This document shows, one piece after another, positions 1 to 8,174 of a stretch of 64,000 nucleotides of DNA. Position 1 is the stretch's first letter. Each line of letters opens with the position of its first letter. A program made the position numbers and the translations under genes. The notes under the pieces are model-generated. The model was not told where the DNA came from. It saw only the letters and a list, made by a program, of their open reading frames with translations, and did no database searches. The DNA comes from Acidobacteriaceae bacterium KBS 146. GTDB taxonomy: Bacteria; Acidobacteriota; Terriglobia; Terriglobales; Acidobacteriaceae. The stretch lies in NCBI GenBank assembly GCA_000688615.1, contig JHVA01000001.1:2976001-3040000 (forward strand), read 5' to 3'.

Positions 1-189
1 ACAGCGATGCTGACAGATCTCATATCGGTCCTCACACAAGTCCTTAAACCCTGTTGTATCAGGCAAGTTTCTCTTGGATGGCAGATCGTGCCAAGCTTTA
101 ACAGGACCGCAAGGCGATGCTGCACCCTTTCTGCATCACACAATTGCGGGCACTTTCCTTGAGTGTGCCGCCCAAAGATTCCGGAACGA

Positions 190-1254
190 ATGTCTATGAA
201 GAACACCCAACGCTACGCGATCGCCGCAGCCGCCCTTCTTGTTGTCTTTTTTCTCGTCTGGATTGTCTGGCCCTCGCCGACGAAAAAGAACCCGGCTCCA
301 GCTGGCAGCGTGGACGGCAGTCCGACCGCAGCCGGTCGCGTCCCATCCGCTCCGGGGACCACGACCGTCTATGCTCACAACCTCGAGCTGCGCAAGGGCC
401 CTTTGTTCCGGATCTACGTACGCTGGATTCGCGGTCAGATGGTCCCCACCCACGTCGGCGTACCCCCCTCTCTTGACGATGAGGAGAGCTTCGTCTTCCG
501 GATCGACCGTGGTCTTATCCACGCCAACCTGGGCGACATCACCAACTACCTGAACGCCACGATGGCCTCGCGATCGCCGCTGAAGAACATGAAGCTCACC
601 GGCGAAGGACAGCAGATGAAGCTCTCCGGAACGATGCACAAGCTCCTCGTTCCTCTTCCCGTGGAGGTTCTCGGAACGCTTTCCCCAGCCCCCAACGGAA
701 GAGTTCGAATTCAGGTCAACAAGATCAATGTTCTCAAGATGCCAGTTAAAGGTCTGCTCGGCGGCCTGAAGGTGGAGATCGACGACATCCTCGGCAAAGA
801 ACCCGTCCCCGGCGTAGAGGTCAAGGACAACGATATCTACCTCGACACCACCGAACTGCTTCCGCCGCCGCATATTCGCGGGCAGATCTCGTCCATCGAA
901 CTGCATGCTCCCGACACCGTGGTGACCTATGGAAGCACAGCGCCAGAGGACGATACGCAACTGGCGCAATGGCATAACTTTTTGCGTCTGCGCGGAGGCA
1001 CCTTAGGTTTTGGCAAGCTGACGATGCGCGATGCCGACCTTACCCTGATCGACGCTTCTGCCGATACCTGGTTCGACCTGGATCTGGCGAAGTACCACGA
1101 GCAACTGGTCAAGGGGTACAGCCGAATGACCCCGGAAAAAGGTCTCGAGATGTTCCTCCCCGATGTCGGCAAGGCTCTCCCTCCCGGATCGGTCTCGCTC
1201 GACACCCTGAGAGACAAGAAGAAACCGCTGCCCAACCCCGCCGTCGTGAAGTAA
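190..1254 (+). CDS. Membrane-anchored protein of unknown function
   Basis: A 354-residue protein if read from the ATG at 190; an upstream in-frame ATG at 163 would add nine residues, and neither has a convincing ribosome binding site. Residues about 7-23 form one hydrophobic segment (AIAAAALLVVFFLVWIVW) followed by a Pro/Ala/Ser-rich linker, so the remaining ~300 residues are probably outside the cytoplasmic membrane. The body alternates short beta-like stretches (LSGTMHKLLVPLPVEVLGTL, RVRIQVNKINVLKMPVKGLL), which faintly recalls LmeA/DUF2993-type lipid-binding proteins, but no motif fixes this. No catalytic residues are recognised. Function unknown. The 189 bases to its left show no feature I recognise. 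Confidence 0.75.
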   Translation: MSMKNTQRYAIAAAALLVVFFLVWIVWPSPTKKNPAPAGSVDGSPTAAGRVPSAPGTTTVYAHNLELRKGPLFRIYVRWIRGQMVPTHVGVPPSLDDEESFVFRIDRGLIHANLGDITNYLNATMASRSPLKNMKLTGEGQQMKLSGTMHKLLVPLPVEVLGTLSPAPNGRVRIQVNKINVLKMPVKGLLGGLKVEIDDILGKEPVPGVEVKDNDIYLDTTELLPPPHIRGQISSIELHAPDTVVTYGSTAPEDDTQLAQWHNFLRLRGGTLGFGKLTMRDADLTLIDASADTWFDLDLAKYHEQLVKGYSRMTPEKGLEMFLPDVGKALPPGSVSLDTLRDKKKPLPNPAVVK

Positions 1255-1314
1255 GAAATCTTGAGGTATATCGACGTATTTAGGAGCGATATCAGTATTT
1301 GTTCTGATCGAGGT

Positions 1315-1357
1315 GTCATCCTGAGCGGAGCGCAGCGGAGTCGAAGGATCTGCGGTG
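1315..1357. repeat. Dispersed intergenic repeat, GTCATCCTGAGC family
   Basis: The stretch begins GTCATCCTGAGC, continues through a GC-rich middle and ends GAAGGATCTGCGG. Related sequences lie at 12659-12690 (opposite orientation) and 17979-18012, always between genes. The shared parts are GTCATYCYGAGC and GAAG. It looks like a short interspersed palindromic element; no coding capacity. Confidence 0.5.
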
Positions 1358-1428
1358 ATTTCTTCGCGTAGTCCATGGTTTCCCCCATACATTTGAGATC
1401 GCTCAGTACACACGTACGCAAATACCGA

Positions 1429-2409
1429 TCACGGAAGAATCACGCAAGGTCCATCCGCCGTCTCATGCTTGACCGCCTGCAATGCCTCGTTCGCCTGGGC
1501 CAGCGGAAACGTGCGGACATGCGGACGGATCCCGATCTCGTGCGCGAGTGCGAGAAAGTCGCGTGCATCCTGGCGCGTCATGTTCGTGACCGAGCGAATC
1601 TGCCGCTCCCCCCACAGCAGCTTGTCGTAGTCGAAGGCAGGCATCTCGTCTAGGTGAATGGCATTGATGGCAACCACACCTCCTTTGCGCAGGCTCGAGA
1701 GCGCCGCCACCACCACCTGTCCTGAAGGCGCAAAGGTCACTGCGCGGTCGAGCGCCACCGGAGGCCTTTCGTCCTCCGCACCCACCCACTGAGCGCCGGC
1801 CTCCCTGGCTTGCGCACGATGCTGATCGCCCCGCGTTGCCACATATACCTCGCATCCCCAATGACGAAGCACCTGAATCGCAAGGGATGCGGAGGCGCCG
1901 AAGCCGAAGAGGCCGACCCGCTCTCCCGGCCGGGTGCCTGCGACCCGGAGGCTGCGGAAGCCGATAATTCCGGCGCAGAGCAATGGAGCGAGGTACTTAG
2001 GCTCGACGGAAGAGGGCAATGGGAAGGCAAAATCCGAGCGTACGAGGGCAAATTCTGCGTAACCACCGTTGACCGTATAGCCGGTTAGCGTCGGTGCGTC
2101 GCACAGGTTCTCTTCTCCACGCAGACAGAACGGGCAGGTGAGGTCCGCGCCACCGATCCAGGAGACTCCGGCCCGAGACCCTAGGGGAAGCTCGGCGGTG
2201 GCGCCGTCGACGACCTCGCCGACGATCTGGTGTCCGGGAATCAGGGGATCGCGGACGGTAGGAAGGTCGTGCTCGAAGATGTGCAGGTCCGTCCGGCAGA
2301 CTCCGCAGGCGAGCACCCGCAGCAGGGTATAGCCGGGTACGACTTGGGGACGCTCCACCTCTTCGATGGAAAGAGCCGGGGCAGCGGCACGCAGAACTGC
2401 AGCTTTCAT
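1429..2409 (-). CDS. Zinc-dependent alcohol dehydrogenase (MDR family)
   Basis: Medium-chain dehydrogenase of 326 residues, the usual length for the AdhP-like branch. The catalytic zinc ligands are visible as CGVC (Cys38) and PGHQIVGEV (His60). The structural-zinc lobe reads ADLTCPFCLRGEENLC, with Asp where the first of four cysteines usually stands; relatives with this variant exist. A Rossmann motif (GLFGFGASASLA) follows at about residue 168 and should bind NAD(P). Expected reaction is reversible oxidation of an alcohol to an aldehyde in the cytoplasm; the substrate cannot be read from sequence. It stands alone between an intergenic repeat and a terminator of the next gene. Confidence 0.9.
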   Translation of the reverse strand: MKAAVLRAAAPALSIEEVERPQVVPGYTLLRVLACGVCRTDLHIFEHDLPTVRDPLIPGHQIVGEVVDGATAELPLGSRAGVSWIGGADLTCPFCLRGEENLCDAPTLTGYTVNGGYAEFALVRSDFAFPLPSSVEPKYLAPLLCAGIIGFRSLRVAGTRPGERVGLFGFGASASLAIQVLRHWGCEVYVATRGDQHRAQAREAGAQWVGAEDERPPVALDRAVTFAPSGQVVVAALSSLRKGGVVAINAIHLDEMPAFDYDKLLWGERQIRSVTNMTRQDARDFLALAHEIGIRPHVRTFPLAQANEALQAVKHETADGPCVILP

Positions 2410-2470
2410 ACGAAAACTCCTCCCTCTTCCTAAGATTCCACGACACCTGAGCCTGCATGAGGAATTTGGA

Positions 2471-2504
2471 ACAAAAAGAATGAGGCCCCGAAGATCGGGA
2501 CCTC
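2471..2504 (-). terminator. Rho-independent terminator of the 2549-2884 gene
   Basis: Read on the minus strand, GAGG then CCCGA pair with TCGGG then CCTC around a three-base loop, with a single mismatch, and the stem is followed by a T-rich tail (ATTCTTTTTG). It lies 45 bases beyond the stop codon of the small secreted protein gene. Confidence 0.7.
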
Positions 2505-2548
2505 TTTCTTGGATCGCTCGTAAAAGCGCGTTCCAGCAAATTCCTGTA

Positions 2549-2884
2549 TTACATTCCGGAGTTGTCGTGCTGGAGCTGCGCCTGGTACCCCTTCTCGAAG
2601 CTCTCGCGGTACTGGTCGCGCTGGGCGCCCTTTACCGGCGGGTTCTTGTAGAGATGCGACGATTTGGCGTCGATCTTCCGTTTCGCTGCCTTGTCGAGTT
2701 TGGCTGCTTCGAGTCCGTCGCGATAGCCCTGCTGGACCTGCTCGGTACCGGCTGGTGGTGTGTTCCAGTCCTGGACCTGCGACGGCGTGCTCTGATTCTG
2801 GGCGTTCTGGGCGAGCGCATAAAACGGGGCGCCGCTCGTAAGGACCACTGCAATCAGTGGTGTTGCAATGCGGTTGAACTTCAT
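2549..2884 (-). CDS. Small secreted protein of unknown function
   Basis: Start chosen at 2884 because GAGGGAAGC lies just before this ATG and the product then begins with a clean signal peptide (MKFNRIATPLIAVVLTSGAP, cleavage near FYALAQ). The ATG at 2914 would add ten residues without improving either. The mature part is about 90 residues, highly polar, with Gln/Lys/Asp-rich helices and two related segments, QQGYRDGLEAAKLDKAA and RDQYRESFEKGYQAQLQ, each with a Tyr-Arg-(D/E) core. That suggests an internal duplication of a short helical unit. It has its own promoter candidate and terminator, so it is probably monocistronic. I do not recognise a named family. Confidence 0.75.
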   Translation of the reverse strand: MKFNRIATPLIAVVLTSGAPFYALAQNAQNQSTPSQVQDWNTPPAGTEQVQQGYRDGLEAAKLDKAAKRKIDAKSSHLYKNPPVKGAQRDQYRESFEKGYQAQLQHDNSGM

Positions 2885-2966
2885 GCTTCCCTCTAAGGCC
2901 AGGAGCCCTATCAATGAAGGGTCCCGGGAGACGCATCGAGGCGCCCCCTTCTTCAGGCCGCCTCAT

Positions 2967-2996
2967 AAGATAGATCGGGATTCGGAAGGGTTGCAA
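2967..2996 (-). promoter_or_regulatory. Sigma-70-like promoter for the small secreted protein
   Basis: On the minus strand TTGCAA (2996-2991) and TATCTT (2972-2967) are separated by 18 bases, each matching the consensus at four of six positions. The start codon lies about 80 bases downstream. Confidence 0.45.
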
Positions 2997-3056
2997 TATT
3001 TTTTGTGAAAAGGGGCGATTTAACGCGATTTTCTCGCGAAGGCCTCCCGTTTTCCC

Positions 3057-3989
3057 TTACATATTGGTGTGACCGGCGCGCATTTCCTCGTTGAAGCTGG
3101 GTTTGGTGAACTTCAGACCCGCCTCGAGCTCCTGGAAGTAGCCGTCACGATGACCCATCAGCGCCTCCGCCGGAGTAGCGAAATCGGTATCGGCGGTGAG
3201 GCGAATGACCCCTTCGTGGGCTACGGCCTCAGCGACCTTTCTGAGGTCTTCGACGGTGGTGTTCAGATACTGGGCATCGCGGGGATCGGCCAGCCAGATG
3301 GGCTCACCTCCACCCAGAACACCGGAGAGCCAGAAGACCTTGGCTGCAAGAAACTCCTGCCGCTGGGTCTCGGTGGTGTCGTTGAAGATAAACCGCTTCT
3401 GCTTGGCGCTGTAGTACCGGGTAGTCACCGGGACAGGTTGCCGGTTACCGCTCTTGACCAGCTCGAGCTGGCCCTGGTCCATGGTCTTGCGCACGGCGTT
3501 GTAGATGAAGGTCTCAGCAAAGGGCTGCTCGAGAGCGGGGACGACCTCGGCGAAGGTAACGGTCATCGAAGCCGCGATTTTTGCATGAAGGATGCTCTCG
3601 TTACCGTCTTCCAGACGGGCTTCGCCGTGCACGATCTGGGTGTCGGCTCCCGAGGTGGAGGAGTGGAAGGGCCACGAGAAGTTACCGAAGCTGAGCGGCA
3701 GGCCGAGCATGGTCAGATAACAGTCCGGACGCGGATTCCTCAGGCGGGTGGCGGATTCCTTGAGGTAGCTTTCAACGACACCCTTCAGCGGGCCCTGCGA
3801 GAAGTCGAAGGCCGCACTCAGCTCGAGCGTCTGCTTTTTGGCGTTGTTGGAGGCAAGCGCCAGGGTAAACCGTGCCGTCGGTCCGCCCGAGAAGTCCTTG
3901 CCCTCCTCAACCGAAACCACGACCAGCCCAGCTGCCTTCGCTGCCGTCTCAACCTGTCCTGCCAATGCTGCCTGCGCTCCTGTGCTCAT
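3057..3989 (-). CDS. Conserved hypothetical cytoplasmic protein
   Basis: A 310-residue protein without signal peptide or membrane segment; the start is supported by a GGCAGG stretch just before the ATG. The middle contains an ordered mix of helix and strand (AAFDFSQGPLKGVVESYLKE, FAETFIYNAVRKTMDQGQLE). The second half contains KVFWLSGVLGGGEPIWLADP, which may be a ligand or cofactor loop, but I recognise no catalytic signature. The C-terminus is a polar helix-rich tail. It stands alone on the minus strand. Function unknown. Confidence 0.75.
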   Translation of the reverse strand: MSTGAQAALAGQVETAAKAAGLVVVSVEEGKDFSGGPTARFTLALASNNAKKQTLELSAAFDFSQGPLKGVVESYLKESATRLRNPRPDCYLTMLGLPLSFGNFSWPFHSSTSGADTQIVHGEARLEDGNESILHAKIAASMTVTFAEVVPALEQPFAETFIYNAVRKTMDQGQLELVKSGNRQPVPVTTRYYSAKQKRFIFNDTTETQRQEFLAAKVFWLSGVLGGGEPIWLADPRDAQYLNTTVEDLRKVAEAVAHEGVIRLTADTDFATPAEALMGHRDGYFQELEAGLKFTKPSFNEEMRAGHTNM

Positions 3990-4161
3990 TGCCTGCCGTC
4001 CTAGATCAGATTTTTCCGTAACCCTGTTATTTTACCGCCTGCAGCAGGAAATGGGGTTTTTGAGGGTGGACACCGGGGATGCAAAAGGGTTCGCAGCTAT
4101 GACGTGTTCCCTCGACGCCGTCTCTTTCAACCGGGATAAGCACTTTTGTGCAGCGCCGGAG

Positions 4162-4893
4162 TTATGCCACATCGGTGATGGATCGCCTGACGTCATCCAG
4201 AATCGGCATTACCGCCAGCACGACCAAGATCATCGCCAATGGCAGGGTGAATAGAAAACCGGCGTGCCTGAAGCCGAGCGCGCCCACCATGCCTCCGACG
4301 AAGAACATGCCGATCAACGATGACAGGAGGCGTACCTTCGCCATCTCGGCTTCCTGGCCGTCTTCGGCCCCCCCGGTCGCCATCCTGCCCAATGCAATTC
4401 CGATATCGGTGAACATTCCTGTCAGGTGGGTGGTCCGGATCACTGCATTGGAAAGTTTGGTCACGATGGCATTTTGAAGTCCCATCGTGAAGCACAGCAG
4501 CATGATGGTTCCCATCACGCGGCCACCGCTGAAGATGCGCCCTGTGGCCCCGAACACGACCAGCAGACCAGCCTCCCCGAGGAGTGGAAGGGCATACTCG
4601 CTCTCCAGGGCCCGGGCTCTTGCCCAGCGGATGCAAAGGGTCGTGACGAATGCCCCCGACAGGAACGACAAGACCGCCGCCAGTCCGCGTATTCCAAGCG
4701 ACAAACTGCCAAGCGCGATGTTGTCCGCCATGGCGGAGACTATCCCCGACATGTGCGACGTGTATTGCCGTACCGCCAGAAAGCCCCCGGCGTTCGCGGC
4801 TCCTGCAACAAACGCGAGATAGCGGGCCAGATGGCGGTTCGCGATCTCGGTTCGTTTGCTGCCGGTTAGTCTTCTCAGATAGAAGAGCGGCAT
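4162..4893 (-). CDS. YoaK/DUF1275 family membrane protein
   Basis: A 243-residue protein with six or so hydrophobic segments and the family's N-terminal pattern (LAFVAGAANAGGFLAVRQYTSHMSG), in which an Asn-Ala-Gly-Gly-Phe stretch precedes Thr-Ser-His-Met-Ser-Gly. A second conserved motif, TMGLQNAIVTKLSNAVIRTT followed by HLTGMFTDIGIALG, is also present. The family is spread widely and has no firmly established substrate. The protein is expected in the cytoplasmic membrane. It is a single gene with no obvious operon partner. Confidence 0.88.
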   Translation of the reverse strand: MPLFYLRRLTGSKRTEIANRHLARYLAFVAGAANAGGFLAVRQYTSHMSGIVSAMADNIALGSLSLGIRGLAAVLSFLSGAFVTTLCIRWARARALESEYALPLLGEAGLLVVFGATGRIFSGGRVMGTIMLLCFTMGLQNAIVTKLSNAVIRTTHLTGMFTDIGIALGRMATGGAEDGQEAEMAKVRLLSSLIGMFFVGGMVGALGFRHAGFLFTLPLAMILVVLAVMPILDDVRRSITDVA

Positions 4894-4938
4894 GCTTCTA
4901 TGATCGCAGGTCTAAGGAAGCAATACATCCCCCATCCG

Positions 4939-5466
4939 TTACACCTGCACGTGTCCAGTCTCTCCAATCGCCACTTTGCCGCCAGTTACCGAGGCTGCGG
5001 CATACTTCGCCAGCATGACCAGTTTGCTGCTTGAGGCCTCCCAATAGTCGGCCTCACTGACCTCGACGAGCAGCACCGCGATCTCAGGATCGTTTTCGCC
5101 CTTTGGAAACCACGCCTTGTACAACGGGTTCCATAGCTCCTTGATCTTGCCGCGATCCTGGTTGACGCTCGCCATGCCCTTTAGCGTGATGTATTTGGAG
5201 TCCTTCGGTTCGGCGAAGGTCAGAGTCACGTGCTGATCTTCAGCAAGTTCTCCCACTTTTTCTGAGCCTTGCCGCGTCAGAAACCAGAGGGTTCCGTTGA
5301 AGGGTTCGTCCTGAATCGCCATGGGTCGCGAACTCATGGTTCCATCCTTCGCCACCGTCGTCATCATGGCGATGCGAATGGCTTTAATCAGCTCCGCAAT
5401 CTTTGCGATTCCCTCGTGGCCACTCAACTCCTTGTAGTGGCTGTCATGATCGTGTTTTTCGCTCAT
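4939..5466 (-). CDS. Pyridoxamine 5'-phosphate oxidase-like general stress protein
   Basis: Start set at 5466, where GCGAGGC precedes ATGAGCGAAAAACAC; the open frame runs 44 codons further upstream but without a binding site. The 175-residue product matches the split-barrel flavin-binding family typified by general stress protein 26. It has an N-terminal helix (IAKIAELIKAIRIAMMTTV), then TMSSRPMAIQ, GTLWFLTR, VTLTFAEPKDSKYITLKG and a C-terminal EVSEADYWEASSSKLVML segment containing the usual Trp. These proteins bind FMN or a related flavin; the physiological substrate is unknown. It precedes a divergently transcribed cupin gene, leaving about 140 bases for both promoters. Confidence 0.88.
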   Translation of the reverse strand: MSEKHDHDSHYKELSGHEGIAKIAELIKAIRIAMMTTVAKDGTMSSRPMAIQDEPFNGTLWFLTRQGSEKVGELAEDQHVTLTFAEPKDSKYITLKGMASVNQDRGKIKELWNPLYKAWFPKGENDPEIAVLLVEVSEADYWEASSSKLVMLAKYAAASVTGGKVAIGETGHVQV

Positions 5467-5609
5467 ATCGCCTCGCTGCTCCTGATCTCTCAAAGGTAGG
5501 ATGCGGATTGGCAGGGTCGGGCCTGTCCTGTTGCGTCCCGAGCCACAGAATTCTGGGGCTGGATTCCGCTCTCGCATCGGTCGAGCATCTATCATCACCT
5601 TAGAAGCCT

Positions 5610-6017
5610 ATGTCGATCGAAAGCGGATTCTTCAACATCGCCGAGCTCGCTGCGACCCTGCCCGAGCATGCAGAAACCATGCTGACCGATCTTCGCCTGA
5701 CCGATGAGACTGCGGCCAGTTGCCGTATCTTCCGCGTCCATCGTCCGGCGCCGGCGCACTATCACACCAGTTGCGACGAGTACCTCTACGTGGTGACGGG
5801 CCGCGCCGAGATCGAGATCGAAGGCCAGGCTCCGCGGCAGATCGGCCCCGGCGAGCTTGTGTTCTTCAAAAAGAGAACCATTCACGCCACGCCCAAGATC
5901 TTCGAGCATCCCTTTACCGTGCTCGCCATCGACACGCCACGACGTCCTCCAGAGGACGTGCACTTCGTCAATCCGGAAGACGGCACGCCGGAGACCTTTA
6001 TCAGGACACAGGAATAG
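5610..6017 (+). CDS. Cupin-domain protein
   Basis: A single-domain cupin of 135 residues. Cupin motif 1 reads HYHTSCDEYLYVVTGRAEIE, with two histidines and a glutamate able to bind a metal. Motif 2 reads PGELVFFKKRTIHATP, with the usual Pro-Gly-(D/E) and a final His. Such small stand-alone cupins may be sugar-phosphate isomerases, dioxygenase-like enzymes or simple metal and ligand binders; the sequence does not decide. Divergent from the FMN stress protein gene. Confidence 0.88.
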   Translation: MSIESGFFNIAELAATLPEHAETMLTDLRLTDETAASCRIFRVHRPAPAHYHTSCDEYLYVVTGRAEIEIEGQAPRQIGPGELVFFKKRTIHATPKIFEHPFTVLAIDTPRRPPEDVHFVNPEDGTPETFIRTQE

Positions 6018-6110
6018 CGCCGCGTAAATGACCTATCTGTACCAGGCAGGAACGATTTTCCTCTCCATCGTCGGTGGCAACCGGTCTACTCTTTTAGAAG
6101 ACCTGCTGCC

Positions 6111-7247
6111 ATGAAGACCGAGACCCCAGCCCAGACCTTCGCGGCGAAGCCTGGCATCCAGAACCCCGCCAACCCGCTTCGTCCCGGCTCGCGCATTCCC
6201 CGGCTCGACTTCCTCCGCGCCGTCAGCGCGGGGATTGTCGTCATGTATCACAGCGGATACGAGACTATTCCGGCGGGCTTCGGCGTCCTCACCTTCTTTG
6301 TCATCAGCGGCTTTCTGATTACGCACCTTCTCATCCGCGAGAAGGAGTCCACCGGAACCATCTCGTTCCGGAACTTTTATGTGCGCCGCTCGCTGCGGAT
6401 CTTTCCGCCGTTTTATGTCTACTGGATCATCGCGATCGCGGCGCTCACGGTGCGTCACGCGAAGATCATCTGGCCCCAGGCCATCTGTGCACTGCTGTAC
6501 GTCAACAACTACTACCAGGGCCTGCACAACTATCCGAGCAGCCTCTTCAGCCATACCTGGTCCCTCGGCGTCGAGGAGCAGTTCTACCTGCTGTGGCCCG
6601 CGGCCTTTGTCCTCTTTCGCAACCGCCTGGGTACGCTGGCAAAGGTACTGCTCTTTGTAATTCCGGCGCTCTGGGTCTATCGCAGCTTTCTGTACCTTCA
6701 CGGTGTCAGCGACCCGTACATCTACACCTCATTCGAGACGCGCATCGACGCGATCCTCGTCGGCTGCCTGTTCGCCATCGTGCTGCATCTTGAGGCCGCA
6801 CCGCGCCTGATGGAGCAGTTGCGCCAACCGCGCTACCTTCCGCTGACGCTCGCAGCGCTTGCGCTTTCTGTCTTTGGCGGAGGCCCGCTCGGCCTTGCCT
6901 ATCGCGACGTCGTGGGATTTGCCATCGACCCGGTGCTGCTCATCCTTTTGATCCTGCAGCTCATCGGAACCCGCCGCGCCGACTGGATGGACACCAGGGT
7001 CATCGTGTATCTGGGAGGAATCTCCTACTCGACGTACCTCTACCAGCAGCTGGTCATTCCTGCTGTGGCCGGACGCCTCCACTCCCTTCCGAAACCGGTC
7101 ATCTCGATGGCCTGCCTTGTCGGCACATGGCTGATCGCCAGCATCTCCTTCGAGCTGGTCGAAAAACCCTTCCTGCGCCTGAAAGAGCGCTTCACGGCCC
7201 GCTCTGTTCGCGCGGATCGCGAAGCTCCAAGCCTTCCAGCGGCATAA
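6111..7247 (+). CDS. Acyltransferase 3 family membrane protein (OafA-like)
   Basis: A 378-residue integral membrane acyltransferase with about ten hydrophobic segments. The N-terminal family motif is clear: RLDFLRAVSAGIVVMYHSGY, containing the conserved Arg and His, then TFFVISGFLITHLL and FYVRRSLRIFPPFYVYW with the RRxxRIxP pattern. SHTWSLGVEEQFYLLWP is the other diagnostic stretch. Members transfer acetyl or other acyl groups to sugars of O-antigen, peptidoglycan or exopolysaccharide at the inner membrane. No sugar-biosynthesis genes lie beside it, so the acceptor is unknown. Confidence 0.93.
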   Translation: MKTETPAQTFAAKPGIQNPANPLRPGSRIPRLDFLRAVSAGIVVMYHSGYETIPAGFGVLTFFVISGFLITHLLIREKESTGTISFRNFYVRRSLRIFPPFYVYWIIAIAALTVRHAKIIWPQAICALLYVNNYYQGLHNYPSSLFSHTWSLGVEEQFYLLWPAAFVLFRNRLGTLAKVLLFVIPALWVYRSFLYLHGVSDPYIYTSFETRIDAILVGCLFAIVLHLEAAPRLMEQLRQPRYLPLTLAALALSVFGGGPLGLAYRDVVGFAIDPVLLILLILQLIGTRRADWMDTRVIVYLGGISYSTYLYQQLVIPAVAGRLHSLPKPVISMACLVGTWLIASISFELVEKPFLRLKERFTARSVRADREAPSLPAA

Positions 7248-7256
7248 GAGAAACAA

Positions 7257-7277
7257 GCCCGGTCCAAGTGACCGGGC
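7257..7277 (-). terminator. Hairpin, probable terminator of the 7314-7523 gene
   Basis: A perfect eight-base-pair stem (GCCCGGTC / GACCGGGC) with a five-base loop. On the minus strand it is followed by TTGTTTCTCTT, a moderately T-rich tail, so it most likely ends the minus-strand gene at 7314. It also lies just after the acyltransferase stop codon and may act in both directions. Confidence 0.55.
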
Positions 7278-7313
7278 CTATCGGAGAAAGATCTTTCAGG
7301 GGGAGTAAATCTC

Positions 7314-7523
7314 TCAGGCACTCGCCGCAGGCGAAAATCCATCACAACCGCTAATGGGAGTTACCTTCAGGTGCAGCGCAGCATGTTTCGGGTGGCCGCA
7401 CTCATCCACCATATTCAAAGGAGCTTCGTGACTCTTCAGAATCGTTACCAGCGCAGGGGCGGTGGAATGATTCTCGCCAAAATGACTACAAAGACCGCAC
7501 TGCCCATTGTGAACGTGTTCCAT
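7314..7523 (-). CDS. Small Cys/His-rich protein
   Basis: Start fixed at 7523: the perfect AGGAGG lies eight bases before this ATG, whereas the longer open frame has none. The 69-residue product begins MEHVHNGQCGLCSHFGENH, offering two Cys (CGLC) and several His, and later has VDECGHPKHAALHLKV. This looks like a small metal-binding (zinc ribbon-like) protein, but that is inference from residue pattern only. Strong translation signal plus a terminator 37 bases downstream argue that it is a real, separately expressed gene. I do not know a named family. Confidence 0.7.
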   Translation of the reverse strand: MEHVHNGQCGLCSHFGENHSTAPALVTILKSHEAPLNMVDECGHPKHAALHLKVTPISGCDGFSPAASA

Positions 7524-7717
7524 CGGTTGCCTCCTCCTTGCTTTGAGTCTGCAATTCCAGAACCTGTTGCCCGCACCGGCGGACATCGCTTGCAGTTCAA
7601 TCTAGACCGGCCCATATCCCTTGTAAATCGCGACCACACTGGTCCGCTTCGGCCCTATGGAACTCTACCGGCAGCGATCTCGTATCTCTTCCTCAGAATT
7701 GGGAGGCAGGAGAAACC

Positions 7718-8143
7718 GTGAATTACATGACCGATCCGATCTATACCGCCGGGATGACCGAGCATCAGCGCGCCTGGTTCTACGCCGAATACGACCAGGC
7801 CCGGCGTGACGAGGTGGTCGGAGTCCTTCTCGCCATCTTTCTCGGCAGCTTTGGCCTTCACCATTTCTACCTGCGACGCAACGGACTCGGCATTACCTAT
7901 CTTCTTCTCAGCTGGACAGGAATCCCCGCCATCCTCGGCTTTATCGAAGCGTTCTTCATGCCCGGGCGGGTCCGCACCTACAACGCCCTGCAGGCCAACT
8001 ATATCGCCGGACAGATTCGTGCCAGCGGCATCTTCGGCTATCAGCCTGCCACCAACTGCCCGTCCTGCGAAGGCGCGGTCGCTCCTGGCGCGGGGTTCTG
8101 TCCGCGCTGCGGTGCGGCCATCGCGGTTTCACCCACGGCGTGA
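7718..8143 (+). CDS. TM2-domain protein with C-terminal zinc ribbon
   Basis: Reading starts at GTG 7718, with GGAGGCAGGAG ending a few bases upstream; an ATG at 7727 is possible. Residues about 30-85 form a TM2 domain: VGVLLAIFLGSFGLHHFYLR and GITYLLLSWTGIPAILGFIE are two membrane spans joined by the conserved His-His-Phe-Tyr turn. The C-terminus carries CPSC and CPRC about 18 residues apart, a zinc ribbon. Membrane protein of 141 residues; role unknown, as for most bacterial TM2 proteins. Confidence 0.88.
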   Translation: MNYMTDPIYTAGMTEHQRAWFYAEYDQARRDEVVGVLLAIFLGSFGLHHFYLRRNGLGITYLLLSWTGIPAILGFIEAFFMPGRVRTYNALQANYIAGQIRASGIFGYQPATNCPSCEGAVAPGAGFCPRCGAAIAVSPTA

Positions 8144-8174
8144 TCTGGTCAGTGGAGGGTTGAATGTCTGCGAA

